Source: Culex pipiens pallens
Lineage: Eukaryota > Arthropoda > Insecta > Diptera > Culicidae
Length of the DNA: 64,000 nt
Assembly: GCF_016801865.2 (NCBI RefSeq)
Contig: NC_068939.1
Span: 119,731,010-119,795,009, forward strand
Reading direction: 5' to 3'
Positions 32,559-44,840 of the stretch are shown here, in pieces. The number at the start of each line of letters is the position of its first letter. The first letter of the stretch is position 1. The position numbers were made by a program, and so were the translations under genes. The notes under the pieces are model-generated. The model saw only the letters and a program-made list of their open reading frames with translations. It was not told the origin of the DNA and ran no database searches.

Positions 32559-35500
32559 ATTTTCAATTGACGATATCTCGAAAACAATTGGTTCGAGTTT
32601 CAATGTTAAAAAATAAAACTTTTGTGAAATTAAATTAAATTAAATTAAAAAAAATCCAAATTCGACCGTAACTATTTTTCAATATTACTGTGCTCATATA
32701 TTGTTTTGCTCTCTTTACTAAGCTTGCTGGGTTTCCTATCTAGTTAGGATCTAGACAGAGGCATCGATTTGTCAATATTTGAAAAATTGTGAAGGGAAAT
32801 CTTTTTTTACATAATATATTTTATTTGAAGAAGAAGTCAGCTAAATATAATTAAAAATTGATTTTCCTGCGTTTTATAATCATTTTAAATAAGTTTGCGT
32901 TCATAAAATAATATTTGTAATATTTTATTTAAAATAAATCTATTCAAACAACCGCAAATCGTTTTTTTTTTTCTTCAGAAATGTATTTTCAACTAGACTG
33001 AATTTTACGGAAAATTTTATTTTTTTTTAAAATAGAATATGGTTTAGAAAATAAAGAGATTTTATCAAATAAAAAAAGATTATTTTTCATAGACTGTTCA
33101 TCTAACCTGTCTAGCTAAAAACAATCAAGAGCCTCAACCCTCATGTCAAAACAATGCACCATATTTGGCAAACCCCCTGCTGATCCCCCAATAACAAAAC
33201 AAAAACACTGACTGACTGCTTGTTCGACCAACTGTCAGTCAGTAAAATAGCCGTCCTGCAACGTGCATTAACTTTGACCGAACGCTCAGCCCGACACCAA
33301 ACGAGCGTCGCTTGTCAAAAATCTGGAGGCTCGAATTATGACAGCCGCCACACGTATCCAAAAGTATCGCAGCAGCTCCTGAGTGTGAATATTTTTCATG
33401 ACATTCACGATGTCGTGAAGATGAATTCATGAACAACTTTATTCACGAAGACTTGAACAAAAATGCCTAAAATTCTGACTGTCAAGTTTAAATTGTTGGT
33501 ATGCCAAACCTCAAATAATGAACTTTTCGTGATTCTGACGTTTTAACCAAAAAATACTAAATTTAGCATCTCTGTCCGTCTCCCTGAACACCAACACCTC
33601 CAACGGAATGCACCGGCTTAAACGTCCGCAAGATATATGCGGGCGTGTTTTGGATCTTTCGGAACGCGTGAGAACTTTGACACGACGCGTCGACTTTGGG
33701 TCGGCGGCGGCGACTTGTTGACAGCTTAACGGACCACGGGCCATCAATCCGGCGGCGGTACCTCCTCCTCCCGTTCACTTAAAGACCTGCGAGTCCCTTT
33801 GATCGATTCGAAACCGGTCATGTTTGACGTCGGATGCTGCTGCATCGGCAGAACTTCCCTTTTTTGGACAGTTCGCGTAGGTTCGGCGCGCGGGTATTGT
33901 TGTTTCCGGCAAAAGTAGGTTACTAATGCCGGTTGGAGCTGTTATCTTATCTGGTGGATCTAGTGTTGTGCGCCGAATGCGCTCCAAATTTTTGGGGAAA
34001 GCACACAGGTGCCGGCGGGACATTGAACGCGGCACTTGGTTGGTCCAAGCCGCAAGCTGACGCGTTACAAGCTCCTTACATGCAGGTTTACAACTCAATT
34101 CCAGAGGTTGGGTGAGAAAAAACATCACCTCTTCATTAGCGAGGTGAAAATTGATTGGACTAACTTTAGTAGCAACGATTTTGGAATTTCGGAGGTATGA
34201 TTTTCGGACGAGGTTTGAGATAGCTGAACGAAATTATACGTATTAAGCGAAAGTCGTGTCGTTCAGACGTTGTTGTAACACCTCACACATAATACCGTTA
34301 AGCATACCGAAAGCTATGTCGACTTAAATATTTGATAAGAAACCTAGAAATCCGGCATCTAGCGACATCTGGAGTTGCAGGTCCAAAGACAACTGTCCAT
34401 AAATTAATTATCTCCGATTAGCTACCCTCGCTTCGCTGATTACACCCTGTCGGCAAACCTCAACTGTCCCAGTCGATTTGCGGCAATGGTCACTTCTCGA
34501 TAGTACAAGAAAGAACAAGTTTCCTTACAACACCCTCGGACTCAAGTTCGCACCAGTACGGGCACTCAACGCTGAACAAGCCACTTCAACCAGGGTGAAA
34601 ACCACACTCAACAAGCCGACATACCAACTCGGGACGACGTGTGTAGGTGCTCAACCCCCTCGCTCCAGATCCCCGGAGGTTCCGGACGACCGCACCACTT
34701 GAACGCCGTACTCAACGAGGTTTTCAACCAAGAATAGAGTTTGTTTTCTGTTTTGTTTGAAAACAGTGCAATACGGTCTCGGATCTGGCGCGTCTTCTCT
34801 CCGGAGGATCGCGAACATAAACAAACACTTGGTTGCGCAGCAGATCCCGAACCCCGGAGTCGACATACAAAGTGGCCTGCTCCGGCGTAAGCCGAACTAT
34901 TAATTTGTAGCTCATTCACACTCGTTGCGCGACGAGTCGCGCGCGGTGAGGAGTTCCAATCAAAGCAGGCTAGGAAAATAAACGCTCGCTTCCACCGTCT
35001 TCATTCATGATCTGGTGCTGCTGCCGTTTTGCAGAAGCTAATCCAAGCAATCATTGCTTGGCGTGCGATCATGACTCGTCATGGCTTGCTGATTGAGTGG
35101 TTCATCTGCGAACCTGCTCACATTAGCCGTCAAAGGTGGACCGGTCCTGGCACTCTTGAGCGAGGAAGAAGTGAACGTGTCAATTATAATAACGATAAAT
35201 GCGGTGATTGAAATCGATCCGCGATGCGCGGAGGGTTGCGTTGGTGGGAAAGCGATCCAAAGGGCGTTGAAATACGGTCAAAATTGTTTTGTCGACTATG
35301 TCGACTGCGGTGTAGATCGTCGGGAAACCTTTGAAATCGTTTAATTCTTTCAGGGTTTGGTGGACTGTGGAGTTAGCTGTCAAAATTCGTATGTCGACTA
35401 TGTCGACTACTCTGAAAAGCGTCGTAAAAACTTCTAAAATGACCTGCGTCATAATTATAACCACCTTTAGCTTCAAATTGAGTCAATGTGCACTTCGGAC

Positions 35501-38500
35501 GGCCAATCTTAAGTGGGGCTCAACTCGCCAACCGCGGATTATCGCCGTGATTAAGATTTGCGGTATTGCCATCACACATCATCCTTTTTAACGCGTTGAC
35601 GCGGTTGTTGTGCATTAGAACAGGATTACGACGGATTAAGAGCATAATCACGACCTCTTGAAAGCTTGACGAGCCGGAACGGCGGGTGCATCGACCTGCC
35701 GGACCGAAATTTCGGGTCTTGCACTTCCCAGAACCCGCTCCGGCTCGATGATTTATGGCGATTCGATTTTTATCAATTAGTTCTCCTCTCTGGGCTGTCC
35801 ACCCCAGAGTGCAGCCAAGTTATGAAAGGGAAAACTTTTCAATTCCCGTCGTTCTATTCGAATATGATTTATGTCGAGTTGGCGGGCGCCATAAAATTGG
35901 CCGCGCGACCCCGGGACAAAAAAACCTCAATTGAGTCCAACTGTCAAGTGAGCTTTTGGGTGGCTCAACTGGGAATTCAAATCGAGCCGGATGATTTATG
36001 GAACTTGGAGACCGATTCTCGGGGACGAGAACTTTCACTGATTTGAGCGGCGATCAAATTTCATAACGTTTCGGATGGAATTTCGTAATCGAATCTTAAG
36101 TACTGCCTTCCACCTGATCTGGCTTATCACTCGGCCAAGGTTGCCGACGGCCGACTTGTTGCAGGTGGACCCAACTGGAAACCAGATTTCAAAACGGCAC
36201 TTTTCTCAGGTTGAACTAGCCGGCTTGGCCCGGAGTCTGGAGGAATTTTGAAAGGCGGAATAAATTGCGCTCTGGACGGCTCAGTGATGTCAGTCTTGAC
36301 GCTGTCCAGCTGGCCACTATTGCTCAATATCAGCATATCAAATGGTTATGTCGACGTCATAATTAAGATTTATGTAAATTTGTGTGGAGTAGTTGATATA
36401 AGACCGACTTTGAAGACATTCGATGTAAACACTGTCTAATACGTTATATCGACTATGTCGACTGGTCTGTTGATCGCCTTAAAAACATTGGATACGTTTC
36501 GTTCTCTAAGGTTTCAATACAACTTAATGCTCGGCTGTCAAAATTGTTATGTCGACTATGTCGACTGCTTTTCATGGCTTCGTAAAAACTCATAAATCGT
36601 TAATTCTTTCAAGTTTAGATAGGTTGTTAAACTCGGCTTCAACTTTGGTCCAGTTTGACAGATGATAACCTTCCGAATCGTTTGCCTTGCTCCATCAAGG
36701 CAAACTACGCAAAAGGTAAGCATCTGTCAAACGCAATTCAGAAGAGATCTTTCCCGCAAGCTTGCTCTGCGTAATTATGCTCGTTCGAGTACTCTCGATA
36801 ATTGACTCAAATGACATAACCTACAATCGTGCGCTCATCGCTCGAAAAAGTGTCACCACCACCACAACTCTAACCCATAATCGTCTGGCACGGTGCATCA
36901 AAACCCTGTGCATGCACCAATACCGCGACACACAAAACCCAATCAGTACTCCACTTGTCTATCAACAAGCGCGTCGTGTGTGAAAAACGAGCTCATACTC
37001 GAATTTGAGAGTGTCAGATTGAAAGGAAGAGGAAGAAAAATCGAGAGCGACACTGCAATCTAAGCGAAAAATATGTGCGGCAGGTCAGTTGTGCAGCCGG
37101 GCGTCTCAACCCCGAAATGCACTGCTCAGCAGCTATCAGCTGGTGGCAAGGTTGTGTAGGTTAAGGTTGGGAGATTAGGAAAAGAGTGACTTTTTTGGAG
37201 TTATTTGAGCAGAGTTGTCGTCAGAGTAAAGACTCTTCCGAAAATATCGTAGAAAAGTCAAGAACAATTCAAAATGACATAAAGTTCCAACCTTATCATA
37301 CATAACCTTGACTGCAACTCTCATTGTTTCAACAGAGCTCCTCTCTCCTTGCACCTTCACACCTTTGGAGGGGGTGTAAAATTGCAGCGCAGCGCAGCGG
37401 CAAAAAATGCATCCATATGCGGAATTTGTTGTCCGAGGTCCGGACCGTCATTTATAGACGCGATATGAATCATGAATAAGCGAGAGACTTTTGCCGGCCG
37501 GCCGGCATTTTGGCCGGTTTGTTTGGGTTTTGGCGACGAGTTCATTCACGTTTTCGATATCAATACATTTGTGTTTTTTTTTTCTAACGCGATGAAGAAA
37601 ATCTCTCACGAATTTTGAAAATATCATCAATGAGTAAACGATATTTTTCACGAGTATCTTTGTTGTTTCCGTGAGCACCATCAATTTTTTTTCTCATTGT
37701 TTACAAACATTGGTATGCAGCCCGTTTTACGGCGTCTGACGTTTAACCTGCGAATGTATGAGTGAGATCAAAATTTTCGCTCAGTGAGTGCTCAACACAA
37801 CTTTTTTAATTTGGTATTTTGCCACAGTTATTATGATCTTTACCTCATATTCTGTGCAATTGAGCATCCCATAACAACATGTTGACCGTGACAAATGTTG
37901 GCCTCTGCATATCAACACTCTCAGCAATGTCTCTCTAAACACATTCATGTGGCAACAGTGTTGCAAATGTGAAAGTTTAAGCGTGTGCGTCAAGTTTCGT
38001 CTCATGCGTTGAATTCACAGACAATCAGATTAAAGAATTACTTGATTGGGAGCTTTTTTGGGTGTGAATATCTGAATAATAATAAGTTTCAAGTCCAAAC
38101 AAAATTCAGAAACGTCAAATTTCTTTTGACAGTTTATCCGCTTTTGCGTGGGTGGCGATCTTCCGCAAAACGCTCTCATAAATTTTGGTTTGTTTTCTAA
38201 TTTTGCGCAAATTGTTTACTTTCCATCTGACGATTGCGCGTGTGTGCGTATTCATGCAGAACACCGGTGCGTCTCGAACGATCATCGACCGTCGGTAGCA
38301 CTGCAAAACCGCGATGAAAGTGGTCGAAAAATCAACCAAAACAAATCGGCACTTCACCTCTCACTTCCACACAGCCTGTCAGTCGTAGCAGCCGCCAAAT
38401 CATGAACCAGAAAAGAGCAATTTGAGTGCCGTCACAACACACGACGCAGCAAATTGTTGGCGGGTCGACCCTATTGTCGTTTGACGTTCACAAATCGAGG

Positions 38501-38505
38501 TGGCA
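32559..38505. other. Largely single-copy FGF intron DNA
   Basis: 32.6-33.1 kb is AT-rich. 33.2-38.5 kb is mostly mixed-composition DNA with few recognisable repeats. ORFs of 60-126 codons occur on both strands but lack coherent codon use or splice structure. The repeated TATGTCGAC units at 35273-36615 lie here. Confidence 0.4.
35273..36615 (+). repeat. Four dispersed units with TATGTCGACTATGTCGACT
   Basis: Units at about 35273-35353, 35376-35440, 36441-36492 and 36530-36612. The best three read CAAAATT.(G)T, then two GTCGAC palindromes in TGTCGACTATGTCGACT, then CGTCGTAAAAACTT-like and AATCGTTTAATTCTTTCA-like blocks. A partial copy is near 36345. All are in the same orientation within 1.4 kb. 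Function unknown. Confidence 0.6.
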
Positions 38506-38629
38506 CAGTGGAACCCCGCTGGTTTTACACCTTTAAATGTGACATTTTTTAATCGAAATCGTGTTGACTTGATAACAGATGTTTGAGCGCCGTATTACAG
38601 AAATGTCAAACCAGCGGGGTTCTACTGTC
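38506..38629. mobile_element. 124-bp MITE
   Basis: CAGTGGAACCCCGCTGGTTT at the left is matched by the complement of CAGTAGAACCCCGCTGGTTT at the right. Non-coding. Confidence 0.75.
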
Positions 38630-38976
38630 AAAAAACGCACCACGGCTGCACCAAAAATAGGTTCATTTTGCTCCCACGAATGGCAGAGGAAAAGGTCCTA
38701 AACATCTAAATCGGAGCTGTCTGTCAACAAGTTGTCATCTGGTTTAGACACCCGCGTGAAGTGGCTTGCGTTGAGGGGCGTCGTCTAGCAGCGGTTTTTT
38801 TTTTCTTTCTTTCTAGAAATGATGAGTTCTCGGGAATTGGAGTCGGGAATGTCGGGCACGCAAATGAAAGTAAATGTTGTAATCAAAGTGGTTGATAAGA
38901 TGGTTTGATACGTCTGTTTGGGAACCCTCAATTTATTGCATTACATCTTAGAAACAATTAAATTGAGGAAAGCAAC

Positions 38977-39480
38977 AAAGATTCAAAGATTCAAAGATTC
39001 AAAGATTCAAAGATTCAAAGATTCAAAGATTCAAAGATTCAAAGATTCAAAGATTCAAAGATTCAAAGATTCAAAGATTCAAAGATTCAAAGATTCAAAG
39101 ATTCAAAGATTCAAAGATTCAAAGATTCAAAGATTCAAAGATTCAAAGATTCAAAGATTCAAAGATTCAAAGATTCAAAGATTCAAAGATTCAAAGATTC
39201 AAAGATTCAAAGATTCAAAGATTCAAAGATTCAAAGATTCAAAGATTCAAAGATTCAAAGATTCAAAGATTCAAAGATTCAAAGATTCAAAGATTCAAAG
39301 ATTCAAAGATTCAAAGATTCAAAGATTCAAAGATTCAAAGATTCAAAGATTCAAAGATTCAAAGATTCAAAGATTCAAAGATTCAAAGATTCAAAGATTC
39401 AAAGATTCAAAGATTCAAAGATTCAAAGATTCAAAGATTCAAAGATTCAAAGATTCAAAGATTCAAAGATTCAAAGATTC
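38977..39480. repeat. Satellite of 63 perfect AAAGATTC units
   Basis: 504 bp of an uninterrupted octamer tandem repeat. Its translation as a repetitive 8-residue protein is an artefact of a period that gives three open frames. It continues after the inserted element as 39902-40101. Confidence 0.95.
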
Positions 39481-39482
39481 AA

Positions 39483-39901
39483 CACCCAAAATTCACAGTC
39501 GAGATAATCGTTCTCTCAAAATTTATTGAGGGATCAGTGCCAAAATCGATAGAATAATGGTACCAACTCACACCATCATAACAAATGAGTTCATTCGTTA
39601 GTTGAATCAATAAATTTCCAACAAGTGTCATACATCGACTTCTGACCTCTCCTTGGTCACCAAGCTGTGGTGGCCGAGGCAGTTAAGTCATTGGAATGGT
39701 ATGTCAAAGGTCTCTGGTTTGATTCCCGTAGTCAACACTTTTAGTTTTTTGTTTGACGGATGAACTTTTTTTGCAAATGAACCTCGAGAGAATAGTTCTA
39801 TCGCCCATCTCGAGCTGTGTTCTCTGTGTCCGTGAATGGTACCACTATTCTCTCGACTCGAGACCATCATTATATCGGACTAGCGCTGCCAGTTTTGGGT
39901 G
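39483..39901. mobile_element. 419-bp element with tRNA-like core, copy 1, inside the satellite
   Basis: Inverted ends CACCCAAAA and TTTTGGGTG. On the plus strand at about 39668-39740 is a tRNA-like core with an A box TGGCCGAGGCAGTTAAG and a B box GGTTTGATTCC. Both flanks are AAAGATTC satellite, and the junctions fit a 2-bp (AA) duplication. Copy 2 (41468-41886) has the same length in opposite orientation. Confidence 0.75.
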
Positions 39902-40101
39902 AAAGATTCAAAGATTCAAAGATTCAAAGATTCAAAGATTCAAAGATTCAAAGATTCAAAAATTCAAAGATTCAAAGATTCAAAGATTCAAAGATTCAAA
40001 GATTCAAAGATTCAAAGATTCAAAGATTCAAAGATTCAACGATTCAAAGATTCAAAGATTCAAAGATTCAAAGATTCAAAGATTCAAAGATTCAAAGATT
40101 C
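39902..40101. repeat. Satellite of 25 AAAGATTC units, right part
   Basis: 200 bp, mostly perfect octamers, with single-base variants AAAAATTC near 39958 and AACGATTC near 40037. In phase with the left block once the inserted element is removed. Confidence 0.93.
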
Positions 40102-41467
40102 AAAAAAGAAGATAAGAAGATTCGAAGTTTTAATAATTTTAAATTCAAATCAGCACTAAAATTAAACCACTTGTCTGTGATTACCCCCTCTTAATCGCGC
40201 CGCTGCAAGAGTTCATAATTGACCGACTAAATCAGTTGCTGACTAACTGTGAGGTTGCAAAATTTGGCAAACAACCCCGTGATTACAGCTGCTCGGCGGC
40301 GTTGATTAAACCTGGGTCGGAGAGACTGCAGACAGTTTTCGCCGCACATTCACGTGCGTAGACAGACTCTGTAATTATCAATGAACGCGCAAAAGTGAGT
40401 GTCTGATCGAAGAAAAGTTTGCATGTGGGATGGTTTTTTGATAAGGAACAGGAGTTCACTCAGTCTTTTCAAGAAATCATAAGATTATTGTAATTAATTT
40501 TATTAGTCCTAATGATTTAATCTTTTCCATTGACCACTGACCTCCTGGTGCGGAGAATTTGTCAATCCCCAGCATCTCTCGCCACGTTGAGCGGTGCCAA
40601 ATTTAAATCTCGCCAAATCACAGCATGGTGTGATGTTGTCACACCATTAGCCGGTGGTGCTAACCCTCAAAGCTTAAAACCATCGTGACCACGGGAGACA
40701 AACAGAAATCGATTAGTCCCCGTTGATTGCATAATATTTTAATGCCCACTTCAGGGAGGAATCACCTTTTGAGAACCCGAAATTGGCAAATATTTGGCTC
40801 GAAATCGATCGCGAAAATCGATTACAGCAAAGTGGGTGATAAATTCCCGCCTCTTTAGTGGACTCATTTGTGGAGTTCCCATTAGTGGTCCAGCAATAGC
40901 AAAAAAATCCAACTCAGGAAGTCATACTTCACAGGCGGCAACCGACGCAGAACCGTTTAAACAATCATTTGCAATTGTTGGCAAGCTTAAAGCGCTGATC
41001 GTCAACGACTTCAGTGACTCTGACTACGCACTCAACATCTTTAACATCTCAATTGACGACTGGTGAGGGCTGAGCTGCGTTGAGCGGTTTAGCGTGATTG
41101 GGCCCAAGCTTGCCTGCCGTTCATTGATGGAAAAGATCTTGGCTCAGCAACTTTGATGCACATGTCGTCTACCACCACTTTGGAATGGCATTTGGTGCAG
41201 TTCGAAATGATGGTTGGGGTAAAATGGACTCGATGATTGAAAAACAAAATTTCATTTGATTCTAACCTCCTTATGACCTTCATAGATATTAAAATTTTGA
41301 TTTCAATCCCGATGTATAAAAAAAAACTGTAAAAACCTCGTGCAATGTTGTCACTCTTCACACAAAATGTAGTTCCGATCAGATAGTGCTATCCTGGCAT
41401 ACCCTGCAATTGTGACAACTTGCATAACGAATGATATCGAAAAACTTTTAGCGTAGGATTGTTCTTA
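40102..41467. other. Single-copy-looking intron DNA
   Basis: No repeat, gene or RNA recognised. The 90-codon ORFs near 40794 and 41089 are isolated and lack splice or domain support. Confidence 0.4.
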
Positions 41468-41886
41468 CACCCAAAACTGGCAGCGCTAGTCCGAGAGAAT
41501 GATGGTCTCGAGTCGAGAGAATAGTGGTACCATTCACGGACGCAGAGAACACAGCTCGAGATGGGCGATAGAACTATTCTCTCGAGGTTCATTTGCAAAA
41601 AAAGTTCATCCGTCAAACAAAAAACCAAAAGTGTCGACGACGGGAATCGAACCAGAGACCTTTGACAAACCAATCCAATGACTTAGCTGCCTCGGCCACC
41701 ACAGCTTGGTGACCAAGGAGAAGTCAGAAGTCGATGTATGACACTTGTTGGAGATTTATTGATTCAACTAACGAATGAACTCATTTGTTGTGATGGTGTG
41801 AGTTGGTACCATTATTCTATCGATTTTGGCACTGAGCCCTCAATAAATTTTGAGAGAACGATTATCTCGACTCTGAATTTTGGGTG
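41468..41886. mobile_element. 419-bp element with tRNA-like core, copy 2
   Basis: Reverse orientation of 39483-39901 with a few substitutions. Flanked by TA on both sides, consistent with a 2-bp duplication. The tRNA-like core is on the minus strand (B box complement GGGAATCGAACC near 41642). Confidence 0.75.
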
Positions 41887-42053
41887 TAGATAGTTTAAAA
41901 TAACATATTCCCAAAATGCGCTAGAATTGAATGATCTCTACCATCACCCTTAGATTGGTCAAATGAAACTAAAATGATGCTCAAACACACAGATTGAATC
42001 AAAACAAGTCATCCAACAGTGTTGCATGTTCGAGGGAATCGTATTGACATACT

Positions 42054-42240
42054 ACACACCTAGACTTCTTTTTTAACGAATTCGGTAGTTGAAAAATTGG
42101 TAATGTTTAGATCGGTAAACCATCTGTCAAAATGAACAACATTTTACCGAATATCGGTTGTGCGATGAACAATGTGAACTTCATAACCGAATTTCGGTTA
42201 GTTTTTACCGAATTCAGTAATTTCCTCAAACGTATCTAAA
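42054..42240. mobile_element. MITE with CCGAATTCGG-type blocks
   Basis: Repeated ACCGAAT / ATTCGGT motifs in an imperfect palindrome from about CACACCTAGACTTC to CGTATCTAAAC. Resembles the MITE at 10066-10298 in design but not in detail. Borders uncertain. Confidence 0.42.
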
Positions 42241-42679
42241 CTTTATACATCTCCCAAAATTACAAGGTTTGGTCTAGAAAAGGTTTAAGCAAAGTTTTCT
42301 TAAAATGTCCCTTCACAAACCTTTAAACAGAATTAAGTTTATCTAAGAAAAACCTGAGAAATTGCAAAATCCGTGAAAAATCACTTCAACCAAATCTCAT
42401 ACCCCAAATCAATATTCACACCCGCTTACGGTAGTTCGAACAAAGATTCATATTCAACCCAAAAATATTCAAGTACAGTCATGTCCCGGTTTTGCACGCC
42501 TCGGTTTTGCACTGCCCCGGTTATGATTCGTGAAGTTGCGTTAACTGAAGCACAGCGCTTATGGGATTTTGGATATATGGAAGACATTGGCTATAATCCT
42601 ATGAAAAATGAACCGAACTTAAAAAATATATATAGTGTTTTGGAATCGGGATGATGTCAGCTATCTATTGCAATTATGA

Positions 42680-44030
42680 TTACATGAAAAAAAATCTCAA
42701 AAATACGTATTTACCTGTATTTTGAAAATGCAATGTTTCTAAAAAATACTCAAAATTGTTGTTTCTGCTATACGGGTATCAAATGATCGGGATTTTTTTC
42801 GAAAGTTATAACACACATTTTTGAAAATACTCAAAATTTAAAAAATACGTATTTTCGGAAAAATACTGAAAAAAAAAGTTTTTTACATTACGGGTATCAA
42901 ATAATCGGAAATTTTTCATACATTTCGATAGCAATAATATTTTTTGTGTACTCAAAATTTTCACAAAACTACGTATTTTAGGAAAAAAAACTAAAATTTT
43001 CAGTTTTTACGATATGGGTATCAAATGATCGGGATTTTTCAAACATTTCCTAAGTTAAAACACATATTTTTTAAAAGACTCAAAATTATCACAAAACTAC
43101 GTATTTTCGAATAAATACTCAAATTTTCAGTATTTAACAATATGCTGGCGGTACTTTTGAGTTGCAGTGTGGACGTCAGTCGGTTGAGTTTGTTGGTGGT
43201 ATGTTTGTGTTTGCTGTCCAGAATCCTATTGTACGTCATGTCTTGTGTGTCAAAACATCAGAAATTTCTCATGCATTTCGATAGCAATAATATTTTTTGT
43301 GAATCACTCTTTTTTTACAAAACTACGTATTTTTTAAGAAAATACCAAAAATTCAACAACAAAATTGCAATATGGGTATCGAATGTATGGAATTTTTCAT
43401 ACATTTCGAAAGTAATAACCATTGTTGGAATTCGAGCGAGAAGAAGGAAAGCATTTCTCGCTCGCGAACGAGGGAGAGAACTTGTAGTACTTTTCTCTTC
43501 TCGCTCGCGCTCGCATTTTCGTTCGCGTTCTCGCTCTCGCCGCGAGCGCTCGCGAGCGCCTCGTGCTAGCCGTTCGCCCCAAGCTAGCAATTTGTTTATC
43601 AGGGTTATGAATACGAACCAGAAGATGGTATAGAGTTGTAACTTCTATCGCTGTGTTGTTTTTTGTTCGTTTCTAACACGTTCAACTTCTCGCGAACGGG
43701 CAATTCTGGCTCGCGAGGAAGCCCGTTCGCGAACGGAGGAGAGCACGGGAAATCGGTGAGTTTCTCTCGGCAGCTCGAGACTCGCGGCGAGAACTCGAGA
43801 GAGAGAAAATTTTCTCGCGAGGGCGCGATAATACCAACACTGGTAATAACACTTTTTTTAAAATATGAAAAATAAAATCGCAAAGCTACGTATTTTTTTA
43901 AATACTTTAAATTCAAGTTTTTTTTTATTGAATGGGTATCAAATGATCGGGATTTTTTCATATATCTCAAAAGTGATAACACATGTTTTTTAAATACTCG
44001 ACAATTTCACAAAACTACTATGTTCCAAAA
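42680..44030. repeat. About 120-bp tandem repeat array
   Basis: Units start with GGGTATCAAATGATCGG at about 42773, 42893 and 43016, with further units around 43374 and 43935. Each contains CATACATTTCGA-like and ACAAAACTACGTATTTT motifs. Copies have diverged, and the array is interrupted near 43140-43255 and by the hAT-type MITE at 43420-43842. Confidence 0.7.
43420..43842. mobile_element. 423-bp hAT-type MITE, GCTCGCGA-rich
   Basis: Inverted ends CATTGTTGGAATT and the complement of CAGTGTTGGTATT, with a perfect 8-bp duplication GTAATAAC at 43412-43419 and 43843-43850. The interior is full of CTCGCG motifs, making spurious Arg/Ser ORFs on both strands. It sits inside the 120-bp tandem array. 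Confidence 0.85.
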
Positions 44031-44629
44031 AAATCTTTATCAATAGTTTAGCTAATCGTTTTACACCAATTTGTATTCCTTAAGCATTCCTAATCATAGA
44101 ATGCTCAACTTCAAGTAAAATATTTTTTAGAAAAAAAAACAACTTCAAAAGAATGCAAAAATTTAAAGAAGTTTTATGTTATGATTTGAATTACACACAA
44201 ATATTTTCTAATAGTTTCTGCTGTTTCTATTGCAGCGACCTCAAATTTAAATCATTAAATTTGTCCATTTATCGATCCTCACCACAGTTCTGACCATGCG
44301 CGCTTACGCAAGCATAAATAATTTTACCCGTCGACTCGCGTTGCGCGACAAATAATTAAGCTTATGTACAGGTGTGGATCATGAGTCATCCTCACCTGAA
44401 AAGCCCTTTATTAAATTTCGCCAATTGTTAGGCAATCAAAAAAAATGGTTAAGCTTTCAATTATGAATGTGCGATGTTATTACACAGGGGAAATTGAGGG
44501 TGTGGCTTAACCAAATTCATTGGCATGTTTGTTCAATGGAGAATTCGACCTTCTCATTATTGACCAACATTTTTGAGAATGTTTTAGGAACATAATTTTG
44601 ATATTCCAATAACATAATTTAAAGTTTCA

Positions 44630-44695
44630 CGACAATGGTTCGAACCCATGACTTCCGATTTTGAGGTGTACTCACTACACCATACGGAAAGTCAT
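44630..44695 (-). repeat. tRNA-like segment inside the 5' LTR
   Basis: On the minus strand there is an A-box-like TATGGTGTAGTGAGTACACC and a perfect T-arm ATGG-GTTCGAA-CCAT at tRNA spacing. Repeated at 54250-54315 in the 3' LTR. It may be an old SINE or tRNA capture. Whether RNA polymerase III uses it is unknown. Confidence 0.5.
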
Positions 44696-44805
44696 GAAGA
44701 ATTGCAGAGGTCTGCATAATTTAATTCATGAGGTTCATCGATGCTTCTCATCGAAACGGACCACTTTTAGTAGAACAAAATTTAGTAGAGTTTTCGGGGA
44801 CTGAC

Positions 44806-44840
44806 TATAAAAACCCCAAAATTCTTGAGGAGGGCAGTTA
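44806..44840 (+). promoter_or_regulatory. LTR core promoter
   Basis: TATAAAAA at 44806-44813 and an initiator-like GCAGTTAG with its A at 44836, 30 bp downstream. This predicts the R region start, with about 500 bp of R-U5 to the LTR end. Confidence 0.65.

Noticed and set aside
38918..39529. 203-codon ORF of an 8-residue repeat protein
   Set aside because: It is the translation of a pure AAAGATTC octamer satellite, which has no stop in several frames. No start context, splice signal or codon bias.
38977..40101. CRISPR array
   Set aside because: The repeats are a head-to-tail octamer without spacers, in a eukaryotic context.
39817..40194. Second ORF of the same repeat peptide
   Set aside because: Runs from a transposable element into the right satellite block; same artefact.
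42475..42660. Possible pogo/Tigger-type transposon end (CCCGGTTTTGCACGCC)
   Set aside because: Only one end is visible; no matching inverted end or transposase within reach.
43142..43633. 163-codon ORF ending in Arg/Ser repeats
   Set aside because: It crosses from the 120-bp tandem repeat into the CTCGCG-rich MITE; the RS tract is the MITE's repeat.
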